Positions 27,399-36,466 of a stretch of 64,000 nt of DNA are shown here, one piece after another (the first letter of the stretch is position 1; every line of letters starts with the position of its first letter). This DNA is from CAUTYU01 sp963545205 (GTDB taxonomy: Bacteria; Desulfobacterota; Desulfovibrionia; Desulfovibrionales; Desulfomicrobiaceae): the NCBI GenBank assembly GCA_963545205.1, contig CAUUHW010000003.1, forward strand, positions 186,001 to 250,000, given 5' to 3'. The notes beneath the pieces are model-generated. The model was given only the letters and a program-made list of their open reading frames with translations. It was not told the origin of the DNA and did no database searches. Position numbers and translations under genes: made by a program.

Positions 27399-28604
27399 TT
27401 ATTTCTTATGCTTGCTTTGAATCCAGGCGTTCAGACGGGCTTCCGCGCCTTCTGTTTTGGGTTGGTAGAATGTCCTGTTTTGGAGCTGGGGGGGCAGATA
27501 GTCCTGCTGAATCCAGGCTCCGGGAAAGGCATGTGGGTATTTATAACCTTTGCCGTAACCCCATTCTTTTTGCAGGGCTGTTGTGGCGTTGCGCAGATGG
27601 AGCGGTACCGGCTGGGTGCCGTTGAATCTGATTTCTTTTTGCGCTGCGCGGTACGCGGCGTAGCTGCTGTTGCTTTTGGGGGCCAGTGCCAGATAAATCG
27701 CGGTTTCAGACATGGGAATAAATCCTTCCGGCATGCCGATATTTTGTACGGCATGCAAACAGGAAACAGCCAGAGTCAGGGCAGAAGGGTCAGCCAGTCC
27801 TATATCTTCTGAAGCCGACAACACCAGACGGCGGCAGACAAAAAGAGGGTCTTGGCCAGATTCAAGCATAGTTGCCAGATAATACACAGCCGCGTCAGGA
27901 TCGCTGCCGCGAATGGATTTTATCAGGGCTGAAGCCTGTTCGTAATGATTGTCACCATCGCGGTCGCTGCGCAAAATGATTTCCGGCAGCAGGTCTTTGA
28001 GCGGGCCGGCCTGGCGTTTTTCTTCTTCCAGCCCGCAGGCATACTCTACCAGATTTAAGAGGGTGCGGGCATCGCCACTGCAAACAGAGGTCAGCAAATC
28101 AAGGCTGTCATCAGGAAGTGAAATCCCAAGCGTTGTCATGCCCCGCCTGGCAATGGCCAGCAGTTCGGTGTGGCTTAAAGGCCGCAGGCGCAGGACATGC
28201 AAACGGGAGAGAAGCTGGCGTGTGATGCAAAAAGACGGGTTTTCCGTGGTCGTTGCAAGCAGCGTCAAAGAGCCGTTTTCCAGATACGGCAGAAAAAAAT
28301 CCTGTTGGGCCTTGGAAAAGCGGTGCAGTTCGTCCAGAATAAGGATTTCCACGCCCTGAATCTGTTTGCGCAGATTGCTGATACCTGTTTCCGGTGCGCT
28401 CAGGCGCAGAAATTTTTTGCCCTGTGTGGCGGCCAGCAAAAGGGCGATTGTGGATTTACCGCAGCCCGGAGGGCCGAAAAAAAGCAGGCTCGACAACCGG
28501 TTTTTGCCCATGGCAATCAGGCGATCTTTCAAATGTTCCTGTCCGCAAAATTCTTCAATATTTGTTGGACGGATACGTTCGGCGAGCGGGATATTTGGCG
28601 GCAT
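27399..28604 (-). CDS. rarA: Replication-associated recombination protein A (RarA/MgsA)
   Basis: This 401-residue AAA+ ATPase has Walker A FFGPPGCGKST (41-51), Walker B ILILDELHRF (~91-100), sensor 1 LLATTTENPSF, and the C-terminal MgsA tetramerisation domain (SSYAAYRAAQKEI...VPLHLRNA). It acts at stalled replication forks. It is the last gene of the acpS-to-rarA run and starts 4 bp after cimA. Confidence 0.95.
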   Translation of the reverse strand: MPPNIPLAERIRPTNIEEFCGQEHLKDRLIAMGKNRLSSLLFFGPPGCGKSTIALLLAATQGKKFLRLSAPETGISNLRKQIQGVEILILDELHRFSKAQQDFFLPYLENGSLTLLATTTENPSFCITRQLLSRLHVLRLRPLSHTELLAIARRGMTTLGISLPDDSLDLLTSVCSGDARTLLNLVEYACGLEEEKRQAGPLKDLLPEIILRSDRDGDNHYEQASALIKSIRGSDPDAAVYYLATMLESGQDPLFVCRRLVLSASEDIGLADPSALTLAVSCLHAVQNIGMPEGFIPMSETAIYLALAPKSNSSYAAYRAAQKEIRFNGTQPVPLHLRNATTALQKEWGYGKGYKYPHAFPGAWIQQDYLPPQLQNRTFYQPKTEGAEARLNAWIQSKHKK

Positions 28605-28608
28605 GGTA

Positions 28609-30219
28609 TCAGATTTCGCGGATCGCGCGGGTCAGTTTTTCCTGATCGTCCTTGAACAGTTTGTAGTTGATGGAATCTTCCAGCCCCTGCCAGCTGGCTT
28701 CAATAATGTTGACCGAGACGCCAACGGTTGTCCAGCGGCTGCGAGCGTCACCGGATTCAACCAGTACACGAACCTTTGAAGCCGTACCGGAAAATCCGCC
28801 TTTTGTAAAAGAGGGCAGCACCCGCACCTTGAAGTCCATGAGTTTCATTTCCTTGAGGTTGGGGTAAAATTTTTCCAGTGCCTTGCGCAGGGCGTTATCA
28901 AGGGCGTTGACCGGGCCGTCTCCTTCGGCGGCTGTATGTTCAATAATACCGCCAACTTTTACCTTGAGCATGGCCTCGGTTACAGGCTCGCCGTCCTGTT
29001 TTCTGTCCAGCACATGAAAGGCCAGCAAGGAAAAATAATTGCGCGCCCGCCCCAAAGAGCGGTTGAGCAGCAGTTCAAAGGAGGCTTCCGCTGCCGCGTA
29101 TTCGTAGCCTTCGGCTTCCCGTTTTTTGAGTTCTGCCAGAAGTTCCAACACAAAGGGATCTCCCTTGTCGAGCTGAAATCCGAACTGCCTGGCCTTGAAC
29201 AGGATATTACTTTGCCCGGCCAGATCGGATAAAATGATGCGCTGCTTGTTGCCCACGCGTTCAGGATTGATATGTTCATAAGTACTGGCGTTTTTGCGTA
29301 CCGCGCTGACATGGACGCCGCCCTTGTGGGCAAAGGCGGAGCGGCCAATAAAGGGCTGGCGGTGAAAGGCACGGACATTGGCTATTTCCGCCACAAACAG
29401 ACCTGTTTGGGTCAGAAGTGAAAGCTGGTCGTCTGGAAGGCAGGAATATCCCATTTTCAGCTGCAAACAGGGAATGATGGAACAGAGATTGGCATTGCCG
29501 CAGCGTTCCCCGTATCCGTTGATGGTTCCCTGAACCTGTGTAATCCCGCATTGGACGGCAGCTATTGTGTTGGCAACAGCCAGTTCGCAGTCATTATGCG
29601 CGTGAATGCCCAGGGGCATATCTGGAAATTTTGTCGCAACATCACCTGCAATTTTTCTGATTTCTTCCGGCATGGTACCGCCATTGGTGTCGCACAAAAC
29701 AAGCAGGTCTGCTCCGGCCTCAGCGGCTTTTTTCAAACAGGCCAGGGCGTAGGGCGGACTGGCCTTGTAACCGTCGAAAAAATGCTCGGCATCAAAAAAA
29801 AGTTCTGCGCAGTGTTGGCGCAACATGGCCAATGAAGAAAAAATCAGCTCCAGGTTGTTGTCCAGGGTTGTCGCGAGTGCCTCTTTTACATGGACTTCCC
29901 ATGTTTTGCCAAAAACCGTGAACACCGGAGCCTTGCTGGCAATAAGCTCCAGCAGATTAGTATCTTTTTCAGGTGTGCAGCCAACCTGACAGGTACTGCC
30001 AAAAGCCGCGATACGGGCGTTTTTCAGCTCGTGAGCCGTAATGTCGCGAAAGAATTTTTTGTCCCGCTGGTTAGAGGCCGGCCAGCCACCTTCTATATAA
30101 TGGATACCAAGTTTATCCAGATGACAGGCTAGCCGGACCTTGTCTTCGCAGGTCAGACTCAGTTCTTCGGCCTGGGAACCATCACGCAGGGTGGTGTCGT
30201 AGATCGTGATCTGTGCCAT
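28609..30219 (-). CDS. cimA: Citramalate synthase
   Basis: This 536-residue protein is a DRE-TIM metallolyase of the CimA type. It has YDTTLRDGSQAEELSL (7-22), GIHYIEGGWPASNQRD, the metal-binding HAHND at ~203-207, GNANL, and a C-terminal regulatory domain (~400-530) like LeuA. The GGWPAS block and DGSQAEE favour citramalate synthase over isopropylmalate synthase. It condenses pyruvate and acetyl-CoA as a threonine-independent entry to isoleucine. ilvD at 2.4 kb acts later in the same pathway. It lies 20 bp downstream of lysC. Confidence 0.92.
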   Translation of the reverse strand: MAQITIYDTTLRDGSQAEELSLTCEDKVRLACHLDKLGIHYIEGGWPASNQRDKKFFRDITAHELKNARIAAFGSTCQVGCTPEKDTNLLELIASKAPVFTVFGKTWEVHVKEALATTLDNNLELIFSSLAMLRQHCAELFFDAEHFFDGYKASPPYALACLKKAAEAGADLLVLCDTNGGTMPEEIRKIAGDVATKFPDMPLGIHAHNDCELAVANTIAAVQCGITQVQGTINGYGERCGNANLCSIIPCLQLKMGYSCLPDDQLSLLTQTGLFVAEIANVRAFHRQPFIGRSAFAHKGGVHVSAVRKNASTYEHINPERVGNKQRIILSDLAGQSNILFKARQFGFQLDKGDPFVLELLAELKKREAEGYEYAAAEASFELLLNRSLGRARNYFSLLAFHVLDRKQDGEPVTEAMLKVKVGGIIEHTAAEGDGPVNALDNALRKALEKFYPNLKEMKLMDFKVRVLPSFTKGGFSGTASKVRVLVESGDARSRWTTVGVSVNIIEASWQGLEDSINYKLFKDDQEKLTRAIREI

Positions 30220-30239
30220 GCTGGACGGGCCCTTTGTGC

Positions 30240-31463
30240 TTACTCGTTTTTATCCAGACCAAAGGCCTCGTGCAGCGCACGTACGGCCAGTTCTGTGTAT
30301 TTTTCTTCAATAAGACAGGAAATCTTGATTTCAGAGGTGCTGATAATCATAATATTGATGTTTTCCTTTTGCAGGGTGGAAAAGGTAATGGCGGCAATAC
30401 CAGAATGGTTGCGCATGCCAACGCCGATGACAGAAACCTTGCTTACAGAGTTGTCATGCAGAACCTCCCTGAATTCAACTTCTTTTTTCAGGTTGTTGAG
30501 AATGGAAAGAGTTGTATCCAGACTGGCACGGGGCACAGTGAATGTAATGTCTGTAAGACCGTCATGACTGGGGTTTTGCACAATCATATCCACTATAATG
30601 CCAGCCGCGGACACCGGAGTAAAAATCCGGGCGGCAACGCCGGGATTGTCCCGAACATCAACAAGTGTTACTCTGGCTTGATCTTTGTCATAAGCAATAC
30701 CAGAAACCATGGCTGTTTCCATATTCTGATCCTCCTGAATAAGTAGAGTTCCGGTATTGTCGCAAAAGGTAGAACGTACCTGGACCGGAACATTGTATTT
30801 TTTCGCGAATGCCACAGACCGGATTTGCAGGACTTTTGCTCCCATGCTCGCCATTTCAAGCATTTCATCATAACTGATGCGGTCGATTTTTTGGGCCTTG
30901 GAGCAGATATTGGGGTCTGTTGTGTACACGCCTTCAACATCTGTATAAATTTCGCATAGTTCAGCCTGCATACTCGCGGCCAGTGCCACCGCAGAGGTAT
31001 CTGACCCGCCCCGTCCCAAAGTGGAGATTCGTCCGGTAGCGGTATAGCCCTGAAAACCGGCAACAACCAGTACGTCATACTGTTTGAAAAGCCGTGTTAT
31101 ATTCTGGTCGTCAATGTCCAGGATACGGGCTGAACCAAAGTCGGCATCGGTGTGTATTGGAATCTGAAAGCCAAGAACTGAACGGGCCTTGATTCCGTTT
31201 TCCTTGAGCAGCATGGCAAAAAGTGCCACGGAAACCTGTTCACCTGTGGAGACCAAGCTGTCCATTTCCGCTGGATCGGGATTGGCTGAGCGTTCTTTGG
31301 CCAGGGCGATAAGACGGTTTGTTTCACCGGACATGGCTGAAAGCACGACAATAATCTTGTCAAATCCGCGCGTAAATCCCTGGCAGACCTTGTCCTTGAC
31401 CTGCAACAGACGTTGTGCGTCTGCAACTGAGCTGCCTCCAAATTTTTGAACTAAAAGTCGCAT
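30240..31463 (-). CDS. lysC: Aspartate kinase
   Basis: This 407-residue enzyme has VQKFGGSSVAD at ~5-15, the FQGYTATGRISTLGRGGSD substrate/nucleotide segment, YTDVEGVYTTDP, and two ACT domains in the last ~145 residues (VSGIAYDKDQARVTLVDV; VSVIGVGMRNHSGIAA), so feedback control by lysine and/or threonine is expected. It feeds aspartate-family amino acids. GGGAG lies 11 nt upstream of the ATG. Confidence 0.96.
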   Translation of the reverse strand: MRLLVQKFGGSSVADAQRLLQVKDKVCQGFTRGFDKIIVVLSAMSGETNRLIALAKERSANPDPAEMDSLVSTGEQVSVALFAMLLKENGIKARSVLGFQIPIHTDADFGSARILDIDDQNITRLFKQYDVLVVAGFQGYTATGRISTLGRGGSDTSAVALAASMQAELCEIYTDVEGVYTTDPNICSKAQKIDRISYDEMLEMASMGAKVLQIRSVAFAKKYNVPVQVRSTFCDNTGTLLIQEDQNMETAMVSGIAYDKDQARVTLVDVRDNPGVAARIFTPVSAAGIIVDMIVQNPSHDGLTDITFTVPRASLDTTLSILNNLKKEVEFREVLHDNSVSKVSVIGVGMRNHSGIAAITFSTLQKENINIMIISTSEIKISCLIEEKYTELAVRALHEAFGLDKNE

Positions 31464-31490
31464 TTTCTATATGGCTCCCTGATTATGTGT

Positions 31491-31958
31491 TTATATGTTG
31501 CTTATAAGCTGGGTAAGAACGGCCTGGCCGTTTCTGCCACTTGCCTTACAGCTTACCTGTCTGCTGTCCGCGGCTGCTTGCAAGTGAAGATGGAGCCGAT
31601 TTTCCGGTAAAAGAAATTCCGGTAAAAAACAGCTCCATTCCATAATAACCAGAAAGGACTGGTCAAACAAAATATCTTCCAGGTCCTGGTCAAAACTGTT
31701 GTGTTCCAGACGGTACAAATCAAAATGCGCTACCTGCGGACAGGTTGGATATATGTTAACCAAGGTGAAGGTTGGGCTTGAAATTTCTGCCTGTTCACCA
31801 CCAGGCAGGCACAAGACAAGTTCTCTGGTCAGTGTTGTTTTGCCCGCGCCGAGATCTCCGTCCAGAAGAAGGGCTGGCATGGGCCGACAGGCTGGCAAAA
31901 TTTCAGCCAGATGCCGGCCCAGCTCTTTTGTCCGCTGAAAAGAATCAAGAACAATCAT
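31491..31958 (-). CDS. tsaE: tRNA threonylcarbamoyladenosine biosynthesis ATPase TsaE
   Basis: This 155-residue P-loop protein has Walker A DGDLGAGKTTLTREL (~34-48), PTFTLVNIYP and HFDLYRLE, all hallmarks of TsaE. It drives the TsaBDE complex that makes t6A37 in tRNAs reading ANN codons. Its ATG overlaps the stop of the preceding CBS gene (ATGA). Confidence 0.93.
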   Translation of the reverse strand: MIVLDSFQRTKELGRHLAEILPACRPMPALLLDGDLGAGKTTLTRELVLCLPGGEQAEISSPTFTLVNIYPTCPQVAHFDLYRLEHNSFDQDLEDILFDQSFLVIMEWSCFLPEFLLPENRLHLHLQAAADSRQVSCKASGRNGQAVLTQLISNI

Positions 31959-32413
31959 TTCCTTTGGTTGATAAGGGAACGCAGTACATCTTCCTTGCCA
32001 ACAATACCAACCAGCTTATCACCGTCCACAACCGGCAGGGTGTGATATTTTTCATCGACCATAAGGGAGGCAATCGTCTCCAGAGGAGTCTGGGGGGAAA
32101 CCGTATGCGGCTCTGGGGTCATGGCGTCACTCACTGTTGCTGCGGAAATCTTTTTGAGATCTTTTTCCAGGTTGGTCAGTGATATTGTTGGAAAAAAACC
32201 GTCCATAAAGGAAAAGACAGAAGGCAGGGGCAGTGTTTTTTGCAGGGCAACCAAATCGCTCTGGCAAAGGATACCAACCAGTTTTCCCGTATTGTCAACG
32301 ACCGGCAGGCCATTGATTTTTTTTTCCAGAAGCAGGTTGACGGCCTTGGTAATTTCCATGTCAGGAGTGACCGTCAGCGGATTTTTGGTCATAATATCAT
32401 TTGCTGTGAGCAT
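31955..32413 (-). CDS. CBS-domain pair protein
   Basis: This 152-residue protein is made almost entirely of two CBS domains (a Bateman module): MTKNPLTVTPDMEITKAV...GLPVVDNTGKLVGILCQSD, and AMTPEPHTVSPQTPLETIA...TLPVVDGDKLVGIVGKED. It probably binds an adenine nucleotide. The target is unknown. The ATG at 32413 with AAGGAGG lies inside the end of the NAD(P)HX-repair gene (17-bp overlap). Confidence 0.9.
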   Translation of the reverse strand: MLTANDIMTKNPLTVTPDMEITKAVNLLLEKKINGLPVVDNTGKLVGILCQSDLVALQKTLPLPSVFSFMDGFFPTISLTNLEKDLKKISAATVSDAMTPEPHTVSPQTPLETIASLMVDEKYHTLPVVDGDKLVGIVGKEDVLRSLINQRK

Positions 32414-33953
32414 GAGAAGCCTCCTTAATAACAAAAGGGAGTTGATGGGCGATCTCACTGGCCAGATTGCCGCGCAAAGGAAGGTCCTGCAGCAGTTTTT
32501 GTCCGGCCAGTCCGTGCCAGTAAACAGCCATCGCTGCGGTGTCAATAGCTGAAAATCCCTGTCCGCGCAGATTGCCCGCAATACCTGCCAAAATGTCTCC
32601 TGATCCGCCCACTGCCAAAGAGGGGGTGGTAAAGGGTGAGACATAGACCGGGGCTTCTTTTTGAGAGGAGGCAATAATAGTGGCTGCTCCTTTGAGAACA
32701 AGCGTGCCCGGAAAGCGTTCGGTAAAGCGCGTGGCGTAGGTTATGCGGCTCAAGTTGATTTTTTCTGATGTAACATCAAAAAAAGCAGCCAGTTCCCCGG
32801 GGTGAGGTGTATAAATGCTGTTTATATCCAGACCGGCGGCAAGGGTTTCGTCCTGGGCCAGAAAGAACAGGGCGTCAGCATCATAGATGGTTCGGGGATG
32901 AGGGGTTTTCATGTATTCGCGCAGGAATTCATGTGCGCCCTCAGAGCGGCCAAGGCCCGGCCCGATAACAACGCTGCTGAATTTTTCAAGGTGCGGGGCT
33001 AAAGTCTCCATGCACTCCTTATTCCATTTCTTGCCGGTAGCCAGAGGCAGAGTCATGATTTCAGGAAAACCGTTTTTAATTTCCGGGCACAGGTCTTCCG
33101 GGCTGGCCACGGTTACCAGTCCAACTCCTGAACGAAAGGCTCCAAGAGCGGTTAGGGCCGGGGCGCCACTTAAACCCGTGGAACCTCCGATAATCAGCAG
33201 ATGCCCGGCTTTTCCTTTGTACATGGTTGGGTTGGGAGCTTCTATCTTTTGCAGGATTTTTTCAGTAATAGCAACATGTTTGCACGGGTATTTGGTTTTG
33301 AGAAAACGGGGAATCCCGATTTTTCCAATAACGAGTTCGCCAGTAAATTCCTTGGCCGGTGGCAGAAAAAGCCCCAGCTTGGCTTCTTCAAAGGTGACGG
33401 TGACATCAGCCTTGACCGCGATAGGCATGGGTTTTCCTGTTACGCCGTTTATACCGGAAGGAATATCAAGAGAAAGCACAAAGGCGTTCCGGCCAACACG
33501 GTTGACCCGTTTTATCCAGCGCAACCTGTCTTCCCTGATTTCGCCGGTAAGGCCGGTACCGAAAAGGCCGTCCACAACAATATCAATGGGCGGGAGCAGG
33601 TCAATATCGTATTCCGGCAGGTAGGAACAGGCCACGCCAAGCTGTTCAATCATGGCCAGTTGCAGCGCGCATTCGCCAGTGTATTCTTTTTTGTGCTTCA
33701 TGTGCAAAATAAGCACCTTGCAGTCCAGATTGTGCAGATGGCGTGCCAGAGCAAAGGCGTCTCCACCGTTATTGCCCGGTCCGGCGAAAAGGATCGCGGA
33801 ATGGCCGCGCAGGTTGCCAAAATGGTGTTGCAGGACGCGAAGGGCTTCCCGACTCGCGCTTTCCATAAGGACAAGCCCCGGCAAACCAAAGTCTTCTATG
33901 GTTGATTTTTCCCATACAGCTATTTCCGCAGGTGTTGGGAGTGGTGCAAACAT
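32397..33953 (-). CDS. nnr: Bifunctional NAD(P)HX epimerase / ADP-dependent dehydratase
   Basis: This 518-residue fusion has an N-terminal YjeF_N epimerase domain (~1-215: FAGPGNNGGDAFALARHL, VDGLFGTGLTG, LSLDIPSGING) and a C-terminal YjeF_C/CARKD dehydratase domain (~225-510: IGGSTGLSGAPAL, VVIGPGLGRS, AVGGSGDILAGIAG). It repairs hydrated NAD(P)H using ADP. GGAG precedes the ATG. In the acpS-nnr-CBS-tsaE order. Confidence 0.95.
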   Translation of the reverse strand: MFAPLPTPAEIAVWEKSTIEDFGLPGLVLMESASREALRVLQHHFGNLRGHSAILFAGPGNNGGDAFALARHLHNLDCKVLILHMKHKKEYTGECALQLAMIEQLGVACSYLPEYDIDLLPPIDIVVDGLFGTGLTGEIREDRLRWIKRVNRVGRNAFVLSLDIPSGINGVTGKPMPIAVKADVTVTFEEAKLGLFLPPAKEFTGELVIGKIGIPRFLKTKYPCKHVAITEKILQKIEAPNPTMYKGKAGHLLIIGGSTGLSGAPALTALGAFRSGVGLVTVASPEDLCPEIKNGFPEIMTLPLATGKKWNKECMETLAPHLEKFSSVVIGPGLGRSEGAHEFLREYMKTPHPRTIYDADALFFLAQDETLAAGLDINSIYTPHPGELAAFFDVTSEKINLSRITYATRFTERFPGTLVLKGAATIIASSQKEAPVYVSPFTTPSLAVGGSGDILAGIAGNLRGQGFSAIDTAAMAVYWHGLAGQKLLQDLPLRGNLASEIAHQLPFVIKEASHAHSK

Positions 33954-34003
33954 CTTTTCTCCTGTGCAGGTTTGGAAGCAATTCTTCTGTTAAAAAATTC
34001 ACC

Positions 34004-34381
34004 TTACGCAAGATATTCCAGAATGACAACTGCTCCGGCTATATTCCTGTCGTGCGACAGGCTGACATGGATATTGGTCGCGCCTGTTTTCAGGTATTGC
34101 TGTTTCGCATGGCCTGAAAAAACAAGTTCGGGTTTTCCTGAAGCCTGGTTGGTTATCTCTATCTGCTTGGGACTGATGCCTCCGCTGAATCCTGTTCCCA
34201 GCGCTTTTACAGCGGCTTCTTTGGCCGCGAAACGGGCAGCCAGATATGCGGCCGGATTTGGCGGACAGGCTTCTATTTCGCGCTTTGTGTATATTTTGCG
34301 TAGAAATCTTTGGCCGAAGCGTTCATAACTTTTCCGGATTCTGGACAGTTCCGTGAGGTCAAATCCCATGCCAACAATCAT
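34004..34381 (-). CDS. acpS: Holo-[acyl-carrier-protein] synthase
   Basis: This 125-residue AcpS has magnesium ligands Asp8 (GFDLTEL) and Glu55 (RFAAKEAAVKALGTG), and the late VSLSHDRN segment. It loads the 4'-phosphopantetheine arm of CoA onto ACP. It is the first visible gene of the minus-strand operon and is divergent from the pseudopilin cluster. Confidence 0.96.
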   Translation of the reverse strand: MIVGMGFDLTELSRIRKSYERFGQRFLRKIYTKREIEACPPNPAAYLAARFAAKEAAVKALGTGFSGGISPKQIEITNQASGKPELVFSGHAKQQYLKTGATNIHVSLSHDRNIAGAVVILEYLA

Positions 34382-34536
34382 ATTTTTCTCAACAAGGCAG
34401 AAGAGTTCAGCACCATGGAGCCGAACAGGACACTAAATCCGGTTGGTTGCGCTGTTTGACATTTGTTTGGTTCTTCGTAATAAGAAAGAATAGTATCTTT
34501 TTTCCGGTTTATCGCCAATATTGTGAATTTACTCTC

Positions 34537-35007
34537 ATGACTGATGGTTTTACTTTTCTGGAGCTGCTGCTCATCCTTTTTTTCTGTTCAGTGTTACTGG
34601 CTGTGGGTAATTTTTTCGCGCCGCACTGGAAGTCAACCTGGGCAGTCAATACCGCTGCGCGTGATATTTGTTTTTTAGTCCACAAGGGCAAAATGGCCGC
34701 TGTTAAAAACAGGTCGCATGTAACGCTCGGCCTTTCCGCAGATGGATTTTACGTGTTTTTTGACCGTGATAAAGACGCTGTTTTTTCAGATGGAGACCGT
34801 TTGGTTGGGCAGGTCTTGTTTGCTGATTATCCTGGTAATCTCCGGTTGTGGGAAAAAAAGCCATCCTTTGCGGGAAAAAAGGCACTCATAGTGAATGCGC
34901 GTGGTTTTCTGGCCGCCAAAAGCAAGGGCGGAAGCATTTATCTGGCCAGTATGGAGCAGGTACGACGTGTGATTATCAGCATGAATGGAGTGGCCAGGAT
35001 TGAGTAA
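34537..35007 (+). CDS. FimT/GspH-like pseudopilin
   Basis: This 156-residue protein has a very short type III signal (MTDG) followed by FTFLELLLILFFCSVLLAV, with Gly at -1, Phe at +1 and Glu at +5 of the prepilin peptidase site. The globular part resembles FimT/GspH (HKGKMAAVKNRSHVTLGLS; GFYVFFDRDKDAVF). It is the first gene of a minor-pilin set (FimT-PilW-PilV-PilX-PilY1) that primes type IV pilus assembly. No clear Shine-Dalgarno sequence was found. Confidence 0.85.
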   Translation: MTDGFTFLELLLILFFCSVLLAVGNFFAPHWKSTWAVNTAARDICFLVHKGKMAAVKNRSHVTLGLSADGFYVFFDRDKDAVFSDGDRLVGQVLFADYPGNLRLWEKKPSFAGKKALIVNARGFLAAKSKGGSIYLASMEQVRRVIISMNGVARIE

Positions 35008-35644
35008 GATTCAGCAAAAAATCAGGATATATTTTGGAGCTGACGTTGCGCCCGGTTTTACTCTGGTGGAATTTTTACTGGCTGCGGGAATTGGTCTGGC
35101 TGTGCTGGCGGCCATGACTGCTTTTTTTGTCGGCAGCAGCCGTTTGTACGGTGTGCAGTCTGACCAGGCTCTGCTGGGGCAGGAAATGCGCATGGCTCTT
35201 ACCCAGATGGGCTATGATATCCGTATGGCCGGATTTGACCCGAAGGGAACGGGAGCATTTGGGTTTACCACGCTTGGTGGAGCTGTGTGCGGTCCGAAAA
35301 GTATCGCCCTGACCCTTGATGCTAATGGCGATGGCGAGTTGAAGGGCGACCGCGAATATGCTGCCTACCGTCTGCACGAAAAGAAATATCTTCAGCGCTA
35401 TTCTACCGGAACTCAGCCCTGGCAGCCCTTCACCGTGAAAAGCAAAAAGATAAAAATGACAGAATGTTCTTTTTTGTATCGCTTACGGAACGGAACAGAA
35501 ATTGAAAATCCTGCCGGCCGGTTGGGCGAAATTATCGCTGTCAGGATAACCTTATGTGGACAGGTACAAGGGCGTTTGGGGCAGGAAGAGAAAAAAAACT
35601 GTTTGCAGAAATGGGTGCGGGTGCGTAACTCGTTTGATTTTTGA
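34985..35644 (+). CDS. PilW-like minor pilin
   Basis: This 219-residue protein has a prepilin site PG|FTLVEFLLAAGIGLAVL (Glu at +5) after a 23-residue leader, and the PilW pattern LLGQEMRMALTQMGYDIRMAGFDP. The C-terminal domain has three Cys. The start is uncertain: ATG 34985 overlaps the upstream gene by 23 bp, and TTG 35000 would give a shorter leader. Confidence 0.82.
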   Translation: MEWPGLSKIQQKIRIYFGADVAPGFTLVEFLLAAGIGLAVLAAMTAFFVGSSRLYGVQSDQALLGQEMRMALTQMGYDIRMAGFDPKGTGAFGFTTLGGAVCGPKSIALTLDANGDGELKGDREYAAYRLHEKKYLQRYSTGTQPWQPFTVKSKKIKMTECSFLYRLRNGTEIENPAGRLGEIIAVRITLCGQVQGRLGQEEKKNCLQKWVRVRNSFDF

Positions 35645-35651
35645 GGAAAAA

Positions 35652-36005
35652 ATGGCAAGGCAAAACGGTTTCAGCTTTCCTGATTTGCTCATTGGGGTGC
35701 TGCTTCTTTCGCTTGGCATTCTGGCGGCTGCCGGAATGCAGGCCAGAGCAGTGCGTGATATGGCTTTTGGAGAAGCCGTTGCCAACGCGTCTTTTCTGGC
35801 TGCCTCAACGCTTGATGAACTGGCGGCCACGCCATACACGCAGTGCGTGAATGAAAAATTCTGCCGGACTGTGGGCCGGGTTGAATATGAACTTGATATA
35901 CGGGTTGATGAGCAGCCTGTGCTGTCGATAAAAGATATCGTTGTTACAGTTCGCTGGAAAGAAAACTCTCAGCAATATCTGCTGACCAAGGTGAAAGAAA
36001 AATGA
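35652..36005 (+). CDS. PilV-like minor pilin
   Basis: This 117-residue protein has a leader MARQNG and N-terminal helix FSFPDLLIGVLLLSLGILAA. The +5 residue is Asp instead of the near-invariant Glu. The two later Cys (TQCVNEKFC) fit a small disulfide-bonded PilV globular domain. GAGGA precedes the ATG. Its stop overlaps the next start in ATGA. Confidence 0.8.
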   Translation: MARQNGFSFPDLLIGVLLLSLGILAAAGMQARAVRDMAFGEAVANASFLAASTLDELAATPYTQCVNEKFCRTVGRVEYELDIRVDEQPVLSIKDIVVTVRWKENSQQYLLTKVKEK

Positions 36006-36466
36006 GCAAAAAAGCAGGCTTTGTTACGGTCACGGCTCTGGTCTTGCTTGTTTTGCTGAGCTGTGCCGCGTTCAGTATGTCGCATCAGGCCAGGACCGGG
36101 CTGGATATTGCCAGAAACAGCCGTCTTTACGTTCGTGAACAGACTCTGGCCGACGCGGCCGCTTTGAAAGCCGCGGCTATGCTGCTGCAGGAAAAAGATA
36201 CAACTGTTCTTACCCACTACTGGCTGGCTCACGATAGTGGACTTGCGGTTGAAAATTTTTTGACTCTGGACGAAGAGCAGTGGAAAGCAAAAGACCTGAG
36301 GCTGTTTCCGCAGGCCTTTGTTTTGTGTCAGCTTGGCGGGCCGTCTTTTGCCGACAGCCTTGATATCAGTGCCGGAACTGTGCTTGATTTTCATCTTTTT
36401 GTCCGGGCAAAGGAAAGTCCTTATGCTCCTGTTGTCCATATAGGAGTGCGGAAAATTGCAAAGTAA
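36002..36466 (+). CDS. PilX-like minor pilin
   Basis: This 154-residue protein starts MSKKAG|FVTVTALVLLVLLSC, a prepilin-like site without Glu at +5, as is common in PilX/GspK-type tip pseudopilins. ARTGLDIARNSRLYVREQTLADAAALKAA matches the PilX helix that follows. It lies between pilV and the PilY1-like gene and overlaps both. Confidence 0.75.
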   Translation: MSKKAGFVTVTALVLLVLLSCAAFSMSHQARTGLDIARNSRLYVREQTLADAAALKAAAMLLQEKDTTVLTHYWLAHDSGLAVENFLTLDEEQWKAKDLRLFPQAFVLCQLGGPSFADSLDISAGTVLDFHLFVRAKESPYAPVVHIGVRKIAK

